A stretch of DNA of 64,000 nt from Sporocytophaga myxococcoides DSM 11118. Its GTDB lineage: Bacteria; Bacteroidota; Bacteroidia; Cytophagales; Cytophagaceae. The translations under genes and the position numbers were made by a program. The notes beneath the pieces were generated by a model. The model ran no database searches. It was not told the DNA's origin and saw only the letters and a list, made by a program, of their open reading frames with translations. The DNA is taken from the NCBI RefSeq assembly GCF_000426725.1, contig NZ_KE384560.1, forward strand, positions 310,001 through 374,000, in the 5' to 3' direction. Each line of letters begins with the position of its first letter. Positions within the stretch are counted from its first letter, which is position 1. Below, piece after piece: positions 1 to 9,031 of the stretch.

Positions 1-8
1 AATTTTTG

Positions 9-1200
9 ATGAAAAGTCGTGAAGAAAGAATAAAAGAACAGGAAAAGCTATTGGGAATCTTTGATGAGGTTAAAGAGGTGTTGATGAAAACTCCCGGAGT
101 TATTAACGTAGCCATTGGTTTAAAGCAAAAATCCGGTAAGCTGACAGATGAGATAGTTTTTCAAGTTTTTGTAGAGAACAAAAAAGATATTAATTCTTTA
201 AGTCCTGAAGAAGTAATTCCGAATGAAATCAATGGAATAAAAACAGATGTTTTAAAGGTGCCGAAAGGCAAAGCAAAGTCTGATCCCTCAGCGCACAGCC
301 CCATTCGGGGTGGTATACAGATTGGCAATGGCAAAGGTAAAGTAGGAACACTTGGTTGGTTTGGAAGACTGACCAGTGACAATAGCCTCGTTCTTCTTAC
401 TAATGAACATGTATTATATTCCAATGGCAGCGGGGTATATGAGAATTTGATTTACTTTATCACTGCCGCGATTGCAGTTATAGGTAGTCAGGTCCAAAAA
501 GTTGGCAGAACTTCAGGACTTACAAAAGGAATTATATCCAGCTGATGATGAAACTTATAAAATTAATGGAGTAAAATTAGCCTTTTCAGATGCAGGAGAT
601 TCCGGTTCCATTATAATTGATGAGCATATTAATATCGTCGGATTGCTTTGGGGAGGAGATCTGGATCTTCACAGTGATTATGATGTAACATTTGCCATAC
701 CAATTGTTAAAGTCCTTGATGCCCTTTCAAATTCCGGTCTTGAAACTACTCTTGAAAGTACTCCGGCAGTCAGATCAAAATTACAGGAACTACAATCTCC
801 TAAAGAAGTAGGAATAGATAAAGACATAAAGAGAAGATTACAGGAAAGTACACATGGTACTCTTGTAATGAGTTTGTTTGAAACCCACCAGAAAGAAATA
901 ATACATCTTATAAACCATAACAGAAAGGTAAAGATAGCCTGGCAAAGATTGCAAGGTCCTTCTTTTGTTGCTCATATGATGAATAGTTTGAATGATCCCA
1001 CCTATATAATTCCTAGAAAGGTCAAAGATATTTCACGACAAGACCTGATCATAAAAACTGCAGCTGTGATTAGGGAAGAGGGAAGCGAACTATTGCAAAA
1101 GGATATTGAAAAGCATTTAATTGATCTGCTTCAGTATACTTATGAACTAGATTCAATTGAAGGCCTTTTAAAAAAGGTTCAGGAAAATGCTCCGGCATAA
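9..1200 (+). pseudogene. Trypsin-like (S1 fold) serine protease, frameshifted
   Basis: Two overlapping frames together read as one protein. The first frame (to 545) has an N-terminal alpha/beta region (GVINVAIGLK...LTDEIVFQVFV) and then a trypsin-like core with the catalytic-His motif LTNEHVL (His near residue 135). The second frame (from about 544) continues with YKINGVKLAFSDAGDSGS, holding the catalytic-Ser motif GDSGS. Treating one base near 543 as extra joins ...TKGIIS to DDETYKING without loss, so a one-base frameshift is the simplest explanation. The Asp region is also abnormal: FITAAIAVIG stands where D-A-A-I-A is expected, and the His-to-Asp spacing is short, suggesting an earlier deletion. 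I start at the ATG at 9; the frame is open to the window edge, so the true start could lie upstream. Probably inactive. A sequencing error could explain the frameshift but not the missing Asp. Confidence 0.7.
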
Positions 1201-1242
1201 ATAAATAGTCAAACCAAATGAAGATCTGAATAAGATGGGGGG

Positions 1243-1430
1243 TATACAGAAGAAGAACTTGCTCGTCTGCATCGGGAAGCAGAGGAAGAGCTAAAAAAAT
1301 TCCAGGTGTAGTGAGCGTAGGGTTTGGAGTCAAAGAAAGCTCTGGAAATCTCACAGACGAAATTGCATTTAGGGTTTATGTATACGAAAAGAAAAGCAAG
1401 GGTGAAATTGTGTTGAGCAAAGTATTCTAA
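1243..1430 (+). pseudogene. Remnant of a paralog of the upstream protease N-terminal domain
   Basis: Translation from 1243 gives YTEEELARLHREAEEELKK and, after a shift of frame at the seven-A run 1293-1299, IPGVVSVGFGVKESSG followed by NLTDEIAFRVYVYEKK. This parallels PGVINVAIGLKQKSGKLTDE and IVFQVFVENKK in the protease just upstream. One additional A in the run would restore the frame. Similarity fades near 1403 and a stop follows at 1428-1430. It is therefore a truncated and frameshifted second copy of the same N-terminal domain, about 40 bp after the first gene. The similarity was read by eye, but the matching order PGV-(S/N)V-G-K-SG-LTDEI-F-V-V is clear. Confidence 0.6.
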
Positions 1431-1589
1431 TAAAAGGGTTTTGCCTGTACCGGTCAGCCCAGCTAGAACAACTAAGTTAGATGAAAAAAAGACATCTTTT
1501 AGGGAGAAATATGTTCCAGAACTCACTTTCGCTTTCAAAGAAACTCTGAGAACCCCAAACGAGCTAGGCTCGGCCAGTGATAAACAGAA
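1411..1589 (-). pseudogene. Gene scrap with a P-loop (Walker A) motif
   Basis: On the minus strand an open stretch reads SLAEPSSFGVLRVSLKAKVS and, further on, NLVVLAGLTGTGKTLLLEYF. It contains a good Walker A motif (GLTGTGKT). It has no ATG start, and the part below about 1411 runs into the opposite-strand protease-domain remnant. I read it as a fragment of a P-loop NTPase left by rearrangement. The VVLAGLTGTGKT context resembles the P-loop of tRNA 2-selenouridine synthase (MnmH), but I cannot confirm this. Confidence 0.25.
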
Positions 1590-2374
1590 TTGATCCTTCT
1601 AATAACTACACGTTAACATACTAGAGACTCATTATTCAACTTTATAAAGATGGTGTATTCTCTTTTCGGACCAAACCCGATACCGCACATGCGATTGAAT
1701 ACTGACATAGCAATAATAACAGTTTAATACTTAAGGCAAAAGGAATATTGTTTTTTTGTGAATAGGTCCCCCATGGTTGGGATTATGGATCTAAGTTTCT
1801 ATAAATAGAATATATTTTAAATAAAGGTTTTAGATTAACAAGATATCCTTAATTAAGAAATCTCCTCTGGAGCCGCTACCTGGAAATTCTTTTACAATAC
1901 CTTTTTTAGTTTTATAAGCAATAAATTATTACCTGCTTTTTTTTATTGGGATTCAATCAAAAATTATTATCTGGTTCGGATTGAGAGGTAAGTGGGTCTT
2001 ATAATTTATTATTTGGTAAGTGTTTGATTTTTAGATGCATTTATTCGTAAAAATCGTAAATTTATTTTTGAATTATCACTTAAAAGCAAGAAATTAATGT
2101 CAGATTTTATGTGCCAATGCGTACAAAAATCTTGATTGCATAAGAATTTCTTGTTTAATCTTTGAAGTACTTCAATATCCGATTTTACTTTTTGTTCAAA
2201 AGTATATCCAGTTATATGAAGGGGAGACGTATAACTGGTATTACTTGAATAAAATTCTTAGCGAATTCTAAAAAAATATTCAGGGGGGCGAGAAAAGTTG
2301 GTTTCATACAATGCTTTCACATTGGATAAACCAGCTTATTTTCGGTATTAATATTTTCTATCTGAAAAAAATCT
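1590..2374. other. Gene-free AT-rich stretch
   Basis: About 785 bp in which I see no credible coding frame on either strand. It follows the decayed protease remnants and leads into the kinase-like gene at 2375, so it probably holds decayed sequence plus the promoter of that gene. No clear terminator, tRNA or repeat was found. Confidence 0.5.
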
Positions 2375-3208
2375 ATGGATATTTTGGATTATAAGGACAT
2401 AAAGCTTATTCATGCTTCTTTTAATTTCTCTCTTTGGGAAGCATGCAGAATTAAAGATAACAAACGAGTTTTGTTACAACGAAATGCTCTATTTCCAAAG
2501 GAAAGAAGTAAGGAACTGGATTTTTTTTCTCTGGTAGACGGTTTTCAATCTTCATTGCCAACTATAGTTGAAGCTGACGGACAAACACTTTTAGTATTGG
2601 AGTACTTCAATGGACAGACTTTGCCTCTCCAGAATTTATTTGCCTCTACTAATATTGCTGAAAAGATTAAAATATGCATTAGTCTCGCAAAGCTCCTTGA
2701 GAAAATTCACGACAATAAAATCATACACAATCATTTTGCTCCTTATAATATATTATTGTCTGCTGATTTTGAAGAAGCAAGGATCTTTGATTTTTCAAAT
2801 GCCTCTTTTTATAATGAACAGAATCAGCATAATAGCAGAATAAATGATTCCACTTTCCTGAGTTATATTTCACCAGAGCTTACAGGTAAGGTAGGCAAAC
2901 TGGCAGATTACAGAAGTGATTTATATTCTCTTGGAGTGATGTTCTATGAACTGTTCAGTGGGGTGAGTCCTTTTTATTCAGAAGATCCTTATCAGATGAT
3001 TCATTTTCATCTGGCCAAAAGGCCTGTTCCTCTAAATGAATTGATTAATGGTATCCCTGAATCATTGTCACAGATTGTTCAAAAACTTTTAAATAAAGAT
3101 CAGGAAAGCAGATATCAAACTGCTATTGGGCTTCGATATGACCTTGAAAGATGTCATAATGAATTGAAAAACGGATTTATAGAATCTTTTTTTAATTGGA
3201 AGCCATGA
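2375..3208 (+). CDS. Protein-kinase-like N-terminal module (degenerate kinase), split from the downstream histidine kinase
   Basis: 277 aa with the outline of a Ser/Thr protein kinase of the type that begins the very large bacterial kinase/ATPase/histidine-kinase proteins. The C-lobe is clear: a DFG-like FDFSNAS, an APE-like SYISPELTGK, and DYRSDLYSLGVMFYELFSG. Two catalytic positions are changed. The VAIK lysine region reads RVLLQRN (Gln in place of Lys), and the HRD loop reads IIHNHFAPYNILL (His in place of the catalytic Asp). It therefore looks like a pseudokinase. The frame ends at 3208 just after a run of seven T (3188-3194). Removing one T gives GFIESFLIGSHDVVLKLPDQ, which continues straight into the next protein. 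This is most likely the 5' part of one gene of about 1975 codons interrupted by a one-base frameshift, real or a sequencing error. Confidence 0.8.
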   Translation: MDILDYKDIKLIHASFNFSLWEACRIKDNKRVLLQRNALFPKERSKELDFFSLVDGFQSSLPTIVEADGQTLLVLEYFNGQTLPLQNLFASTNIAEKIKICISLAKLLEKIHDNKIIHNHFAPYNILLSADFEEARIFDFSNASFYNEQNQHNSRINDSTFLSYISPELTGKVGKLADYRSDLYSLGVMFYELFSGVSPFYSEDPYQMIHFHLAKRPVPLNELINGIPESLSQIVQKLLNKDQESRYQTAIGLRYDLERCHNELKNGFIESFFNWKP

Positions 3209-3212
3209 TGTA

Positions 3213-6200
3213 GTGCTCAAGTTGCCGGATCAGTTATTTGGCCGCGAAACAGAGATCGATAAAATTAAGAATCTGCTGGAACAGGCAAGTAACGGAGAGA
3301 AAGTAATATGCTTGGTCTCTGGTATGTCAGGGAGTGGAAAGAGTAGTCTTATCAGGCATATCCATGAGCAGCATGTTGAGTCGGGATTTTTTCTACAGGC
3401 TAAATCAAACCAATTTGATCAGAATTATCCTTATTCTGTTTTCATTCAGATAATCACAGATTTTGTTAATGCCGTTCTTAGAGAAAACGAATCTGTTATA
3501 AAAAGTTATGGTTCAAAAATCCGGGATCAGATTGGTGGTTCAGGCAAGGTTCTTACAGACCTTGTTCCGGAACTTGAACTTATTATAGGTAAACAACAAG
3601 ACGTGACAACATTGCCAATGGCAGAAAGCGGAAAAAGGTTTTCTTATACAATGAGAAAATTCTTTAAAATTATTTCTGCTGATGGGGCAAAGGTGATTGT
3701 CTTTTTTGATGACCTTCAATGGCTGGATAAATCTTCTTTTGATCTTTTGATCGAAGTATTGAGTGAAAAGGATATCAATAACATAATATTTATTGGTGCA
3801 ATCCGGGAAGAAGAACCTAGAGAGGTAAGAAACAATTTGCTATTTAAACTGAGTGAAATCAATGAGAAGTACCACCTGATCTCCATTGCAGACTTAAGTA
3901 ATATTGCAATTGAAGAATATGTGGCTACGACTTTGAAGCTTCCCGCTGAAGATGTTGCCAGTCTTGCTCAGGTAGTTTATGCAAAGACTTCAGGAAATCC
4001 ATTTTTTGCAAGTGAATTTTTAAGATCCATAGTAAAACAGAAGTTATTACGCTTTGATACAAGGTGGGTTTGGGATCTGGACGAAATTAAGTCTATCAAA
4101 ATTTCTGATAATGCTGTAAAATTTATAGAATCCAAATTAAAAGGATTGCCGGATGATACAAGCCGGTTATTGCAGATAGCATCCTGCCTTGGAAGTAAAT
4201 TTAACCCGCGCATATTACAGATTATCCTCCCGATGTCCCTCGAAAGGATAAAGAGTAAACTGGATATGGCTTTTGAAGAAAATCTGCTTATCAAATCAGG
4301 CAATGATTATCGCTTTTCCCACGATGGTATTCAGCAAGCTGCCAATGCATTGATTTCAGATCCTCAGAAAATGCATCTGCAGATTGCCAGGAGCTTCAAA
4401 GCAAGAATGAACTCTGAGGAGCTGGAAAGTCATTTGCTGGATTTGGTATATCATTATAACTTTTCAATTCAACTTGTATTTGATGAAGATGAAAAGTTTT
4501 TCCTTTCTCAGCAGAATTACAAAGCTGCAAAGAAAATGAAGACCAGTGCGGCGTTTCAACCTTTTTATGAATTTTCCCGAAATGCAACATTGCTTCTTTC
4601 CTCTAACAAATGGAAGGTCAATACGCCTCACACTGCAGATATATATTCATTATATGCAGAAGCTGCTTATCTCACTGGGAATTTTGAAGAGATGGAGATA
4701 GCAATAGAAGAGATTCTTGCTAATTATGAATTTCAGGATAAAAAGATAAAGGTATATGAAATTCGTATCCTGGCCTATATCGCTCAATCCAGACTGAAGG
4801 AGGCAATTGATATAGGTTTATATGTATTGGGTTTGCTCGATATTAAAATTCCAGGAGCGCCTGGTAAACTAAAGGTACTTGCAGAACTCGTGAAGGTGGT
4901 CGCCTATCTGAAAATTTCCGGAGAGGACCTCTTAACAGAAAAACATCATCTGAACGATGACAGAATCTATTCTGCGATAAGAATCATTTGTTCTGTAGGG
5001 GCGGCTGCTTATAATTCAGACCCTAACCTATATGCATTGCTTTCATGCAAAGCATTTGAATTGATAATCAGAAACGGTCATTGTGAATATTCAGGATTTA
5101 TATGCGCAAGCTTCGGTTCTCTGCTCATTGGGGGATTGGGTAAAATCAATTTTGGTTATAAAATTGGAAATTCTGCAGGTGCATTGTTGCTGAAACATGG
5201 AAATAATGTTCTGAAATGTAAGACTGTTTTTTTAGTGCACAATTTTGTGATGCATTGGAAGCATCATTTACGTGAATCACTTCAACCTCTTTCTGAAAGT
5301 TCTGAAATAGGACTGGAGACAGGAGATACGGAATATTCTGCTTATTGTATTTTTGTATATAATTTCAATGCTTTTTTTTGCGGCCTTCAATTGGATGAGT
5401 TGAAGAAGATAATGCTTGATAATTTTAGTGTAGTTCAGAGTATAAAACATAAGATGCCCATCATTCAACATGGGATATATACTCAAACTGTATTTAATCT
5501 GACAAGCAATGACGCAAATCCTCTCGAATTTAAAGGCGAGTTTTTTAATGAGAAGGAGATGCTAAATCTTTTATACTCAGAGAAAGTTGAAACATCACTT
5601 TTTGAATTTCATCTCTGCAAGATGTACCTGCATTACCTTTTTGGAAATATAAATGAATCAAGGGGACACGCGCATGAAGCAAAGATGAGGTTGTCGAATG
5701 TAATAGGGAGTTCGCTCAACCTCGTTTTTTATTTTTATGATTCTCTGAGTATTGCCGCAGCATTGGAAATTACTGGCCGTAACAATAAATCGATTTTATT
5801 GGGGGCTCTACATTCAAACCTTAAAAAACTGAAGGCCATAGCTGAAAATGCGCCTATGAATGGCCTTCATAAATATTATCTGGTAAAAGCTGAACTTCTG
5901 AAGTTAAAAGGGAAGTCAGAAGATGCTATAGGGTGTTATCAAAAAGCTATAGAGCTGGCTAAAAGCAACAGATATCTTAATGAAGAGGCCTTAGGTTATG
6001 AACTGTTGGCTAAATTTTATTTCAGGTCAAAGAACTATATTTTTTATGAAAGCTTCCTTACGAAGGCTATCGAGCTTTATAGTCTATGGGGTGCAAAATC
6101 TAAGGTAAGCGCATTGCGCAAAAGTGCAGATGCTAAGTTTCAGGATACAAAGGAATTATTCTCTTTGGAAAATGAAAAGCTGATTTTGCACAGTCTTTTA

Positions 6201-8303
6201 AAATCTGCATCAGTTCTTTCTGAGGAGATTGTTCAGGAAAAACTTTTCAGGAAGCTGATAAAAATTATTATGGAGCATGGAGGGGCTCATAAAGCGGGAT
6301 TTTTTATCAGTACACCAGAAAGATTGAAGCTGGTTGCCTTTGGTGATATGGATAAATATGAAGTTGATACCAGCGGATTAGTAACAAATCACAATGAATT
6401 ATTCCCGGATGGGATCATTGGGTTTGCATCAAGAAAAAAAGAAACTATTATCCTTAAAGATGCATCTACAGATGTGTTATTCAGTAAAGATCCATATATT
6501 TTAAAATTCAAACCTAAAAGCATTATTGCATTTCCACTGATCGATCAGGGTAAGCTGGAAGGTATGTTGTATCTGGAGAATAACCTTACTGCAAATATAT
6601 TTTCGGCAAGAACTATTGAATTTTTAAAAATATTATCAGGCCAATTGACTATCTCTTTACGAAACTCAAGGTTTTATGAAGCATTGGAAGGTGAAGTACT
6701 GGCAAGAACCAAAGAGCTGACAGATGCCAATCTGCTCTTGACCAAACAAGGAGAAGAGATTTTTAAGCAGAATACCTTGCTTAAAGAAGCCAGAGACAGG
6801 GCAGAAGAATCATTAAAAGTTAAAGAAGATTTCCTTTCTTTAATGAGCCATGAAATACTTACTCCTCTGAATGTGATTCTTGGATTTACAGATTTACTGA
6901 TGCTGGACAAATCTTCTGGTCCTTTACATGATAATATCAGAAAGATTAAAATAGCCACAAGTACTTTACTGTCTCTTATTAATGATATACTTTATTCTGC
7001 ACGTATCGGTTCAGACAAAATAATGCTTGTTGAAGAAGATTTTGATCTTCATGAACTAATGATGGGGGTGCGGCTCATGTTCCATGACATGATTACCTCC
7101 AAGGGCCTGGAGTTTGTTTTTAATATGGATCCTTCCGTTCCTCATGATATTTGCGGAGATAAAAATAAACTGAATCAGATTCTGATCAACCTTATTGGCA
7201 ATGCTGTAAAATTTACCCATAAGGGAAAGATAGAAGTAAATGTACGCACAGCAAAGGCATCAGAAGATTTCATCTATCTTGAATTTTCAGTTTCAGATAC
7301 AGGAATCGGCATTGAAGAAGATAAACAGGATGCAATATTTCAAGAGTTTACGCAAGCCTCAAGTAATATCTCTAAAAATTACGGCGGAAGTGGGTTAGGA
7401 CTAACCATAGTACAAAAATTAGTCAAATTGTATGATGGAGATATAAAGGTTCAAAGCGCTTTTAATAAAGGATCTGTTTTTAAATTTAATATAAAACTTA
7501 AATGGCTTTCAGGTAAGTCTAGAGGAAAAACTTTTAATACTAATTCCGGCATACTCAGGGGTAAGAGAATTTTACTTGTAGATGATGAACCTTTAAATCT
7601 TGAACTGGCGGGAGAAATTTTGAAGAAAAGAGAAGCAGAAGTCTCTTCGACTGTCAGTAGCTTTCAAGCTATTGAAATGATTAAAAATCATGATTATGAT
7701 ATTGTGGTTACTGACTTGAAAATGGCTGAAATGAGTGGAGCAGAATTGTGTAAGTTCATTAGGAGGAGTTTGTCATTCCCTAAGAACCAGATACCTGTTC
7801 TTGTGCTTACGGCTCATATTTTTAAACAAAAAGATATACTTGCGGAAGAGGCAGGCGTCAATGATGTAGTATACAAACCTGTAAATGCTGCTGAGCTAGT
7901 GACAGCAGTTTGTAAGTTGATCGGGCATTCTGAGCTGCTTGACGATGATCTGACTGCCTTGATCCATGAGGATCAAGGCAATGCCTTCCCTTATCTATCA
8001 TCCATCTTTCAAGATCGGGAAATTTTTAACAAACACCTGAACAAACATATAGGTAAACTGGAATTATATAATGAGACTTTTGCTGATAATATCAATAAGA
8101 TAGATTTTAAATCCCTTGCGTTGACGATTCATAGTATATACAATGTTTTAAATGCGCTAGATATCAAAAATCTCAATGATCAGCTAAAAAAGACTGAAGA
8201 AGTGTTTGAAAATACTGAGGCTTTAAGTAGTCTGCTTTATGCAGAATGTGGTAAGCTGCGAGAATCATTTTCTGATTTAATGAAACAAACAAATGAAAAT
8301 TAA
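3213..8303 (+). CDS. Giant ATPase-TPR-GAF-histidine kinase-receiver protein
   Basis: 1696 aa, no transmembrane segments. Domains in order: FGRE entry motif and an AAA/STAND-type ATPase (Walker A SGMSGSGKSS near 36-44, Walker B VIVFFDDLQWLD near 161-172); a long helical TPR-like region (about 400-980); a GAF-like domain (about 990-1150); a coiled coil; HisKA with SHEILTPLN (His near 1212); HATPase with LINLIGNAVKF, DTGIGI and GGSGLGL; a receiver domain with VDDEP, VVTDLKM (Asp near 1500) and the KPV lysine; and a C-terminal four-helix segment with TIHSIYN that may be an HPt domain (His near 1638). The GTG at 3213 is an artificial start: the frame is open upstream and in-frame codons before it (LIGSHDVV) match the expected link to the kinase-like module. 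It overlaps the next response-regulator gene by 11 bp, so the two are translationally linked. Confidence 0.85.
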   Translation: MLKLPDQLFGRETEIDKIKNLLEQASNGEKVICLVSGMSGSGKSSLIRHIHEQHVESGFFLQAKSNQFDQNYPYSVFIQIITDFVNAVLRENESVIKSYGSKIRDQIGGSGKVLTDLVPELELIIGKQQDVTTLPMAESGKRFSYTMRKFFKIISADGAKVIVFFDDLQWLDKSSFDLLIEVLSEKDINNIIFIGAIREEEPREVRNNLLFKLSEINEKYHLISIADLSNIAIEEYVATTLKLPAEDVASLAQVVYAKTSGNPFFASEFLRSIVKQKLLRFDTRWVWDLDEIKSIKISDNAVKFIESKLKGLPDDTSRLLQIASCLGSKFNPRILQIILPMSLERIKSKLDMAFEENLLIKSGNDYRFSHDGIQQAANALISDPQKMHLQIARSFKARMNSEELESHLLDLVYHYNFSIQLVFDEDEKFFLSQQNYKAAKKMKTSAAFQPFYEFSRNATLLLSSNKWKVNTPHTADIYSLYAEAAYLTGNFEEMEIAIEEILANYEFQDKKIKVYEIRILAYIAQSRLKEAIDIGLYVLGLLDIKIPGAPGKLKVLAELVKVVAYLKISGEDLLTEKHHLNDDRIYSAIRIICSVGAAAYNSDPNLYALLSCKAFELIIRNGHCEYSGFICASFGSLLIGGLGKINFGYKIGNSAGALLLKHGNNVLKCKTVFLVHNFVMHWKHHLRESLQPLSESSEIGLETGDTEYSAYCIFVYNFNAFFCGLQLDELKKIMLDNFSVVQSIKHKMPIIQHGIYTQTVFNLTSNDANPLEFKGEFFNEKEMLNLLYSEKVETSLFEFHLCKMYLHYLFGNINESRGHAHEAKMRLSNVIGSSLNLVFYFYDSLSIAAALEITGRNNKSILLGALHSNLKKLKAIAENAPMNGLHKYYLVKAELLKLKGKSEDAIGCYQKAIELAKSNRYLNEEALGYELLAKFYFRSKNYIFYESFLTKAIELYSLWGAKSKVSALRKSADAKFQDTKELFSLENEKLILHSLLKSASVLSEEIVQEKLFRKLIKIIMEHGGAHKAGFFISTPERLKLVAFGDMDKYEVDTSGLVTNHNELFPDGIIGFASRKKETIILKDASTDVLFSKDPYILKFKPKSIIAFPLIDQGKLEGMLYLENNLTANIFSARTIEFLKILSGQLTISLRNSRFYEALEGEVLARTKELTDANLLLTKQGEEIFKQNTLLKEARDRAEESLKVKEDFLSLMSHEILTPLNVILGFTDLLMLDKSSGPLHDNIRKIKIATSTLLSLINDILYSARIGSDKIMLVEEDFDLHELMMGVRLMFHDMITSKGLEFVFNMDPSVPHDICGDKNKLNQILINLIGNAVKFTHKGKIEVNVRTAKASEDFIYLEFSVSDTGIGIEEDKQDAIFQEFTQASSNISKNYGGSGLGLTIVQKLVKLYDGDIKVQSAFNKGSVFKFNIKLKWLSGKSRGKTFNTNSGILRGKRILLVDDEPLNLELAGEILKKREAEVSSTVSSFQAIEMIKNHDYDIVVTDLKMAEMSGAELCKFIRRSLSFPKNQIPVLVLTAHIFKQKDILAEEAGVNDVVYKPVNAAELVTAVCKLIGHSELLDDDLTALIHEDQGNAFPYLSSIFQDREIFNKHLNKHIGKLELYNETFADNINKIDFKSLALTIHSIYNVLNALDIKNLNDQLKKTEEVFENTEALSSLLYAECGKLRESFSDLMKQTNEN

Positions 8304-8994
8304 AACACTCATAATTGATGATCAGGAAGAAGTAATAGATATACTGAGTGACTTGGTTAAAGAGCATTGTAAAGATCTTGAAATTTCAGGTACAGCCTCT
8401 GATCCTCTAGAGGCGATGAAAATGATTGAAACCTTATCTCCTGAATTGATTTTCCTCGATATAAAAATGCCCGGGCTTTCAGGATTTGAATTGCTGAAGA
8501 AAGCTACCAGAAACTTTGACGTGGTAATAATATCTGCACATAAGGAATATGGTCCTGAAGCCTACTCCAATGGAGCCATACATTATTTGCTAAAACCTTT
8601 TGAGGTTGATAAACTGATTGAGGCTGTTGAACGCGTCTGTGAAAAGAAAGCATCTGCAGATCCTGATGTGGTTATTTCTAAAGGAAGAATAAGAATTCCG
8701 GATAGCGAAGGTTTTTATGTGGTTCCCATTGCAGATATAATAAGATTTCAGGCAAGTGGCAACTATACTGAAGTATTTACTGTAAAAGGTCAATATATGA
8801 CAACAAAAACTTTAGGTATATATGAAGTTAAACTTAAAGGATATGATTTTATAAGGGTACACAACAAGCACCTTATAAACAGCAATTACGTAGTCAGATA
8901 TATTAAAGGGAAATCAGGAATTGCAGTTATGTCAGACGATACTTGTATCGATATATCCAGAAGAAAAAAAGATGAATTTTTGAAATCTATTTAA
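8293..8994 (+). CDS. LytTR-family response regulator
   Basis: 233 aa. N-terminal receiver domain (about 1-120) with acidic residues IDDQEE, phosphoacceptor Asp in LIFLDIKMPGLSG, the conserved Ser/Thr in VVIISAHKEYG and Lys in LLKPFEV. C-terminal LytTR DNA-binding domain (about 135-233) with IRFQASGNYTEVFT and FIRVHNKHLINSNYVV, typical of AlgR/AgrA/LytR-type regulators. The start overlaps the end of the giant histidine kinase by 11 bp, so this is its probable partner. Its targets are unknown; the catalase-like/DyP genes start 37 bp downstream in the same direction and may be co-transcribed. LytTR regulators usually bind paired direct repeats, which I did not locate. Confidence 0.9.
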   Translation: MKIKTLIIDDQEEVIDILSDLVKEHCKDLEISGTASDPLEAMKMIETLSPELIFLDIKMPGLSGFELLKKATRNFDVVIISAHKEYGPEAYSNGAIHYLLKPFEVDKLIEAVERVCEKKASADPDVVISKGRIRIPDSEGFYVVPIADIIRFQASGNYTEVFTVKGQYMTTKTLGIYEVKLKGYDFIRVHNKHLINSNYVVRYIKGKSGIAVMSDDTCIDISRRKKDEFLKSI

Positions 8995-9031
8995 GCAAAA
9001 TTTTTCATTCGAACCTTTAACGTTATTAACA

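Noticed and set aside
1431-1560. Plus-strand frame with LPVPVSPARTTKLDEKKTSF
   Set aside because: This is the antisense image of a P-loop motif; the minus strand reads a convincing Walker A, so the plus strand is not the coding one.
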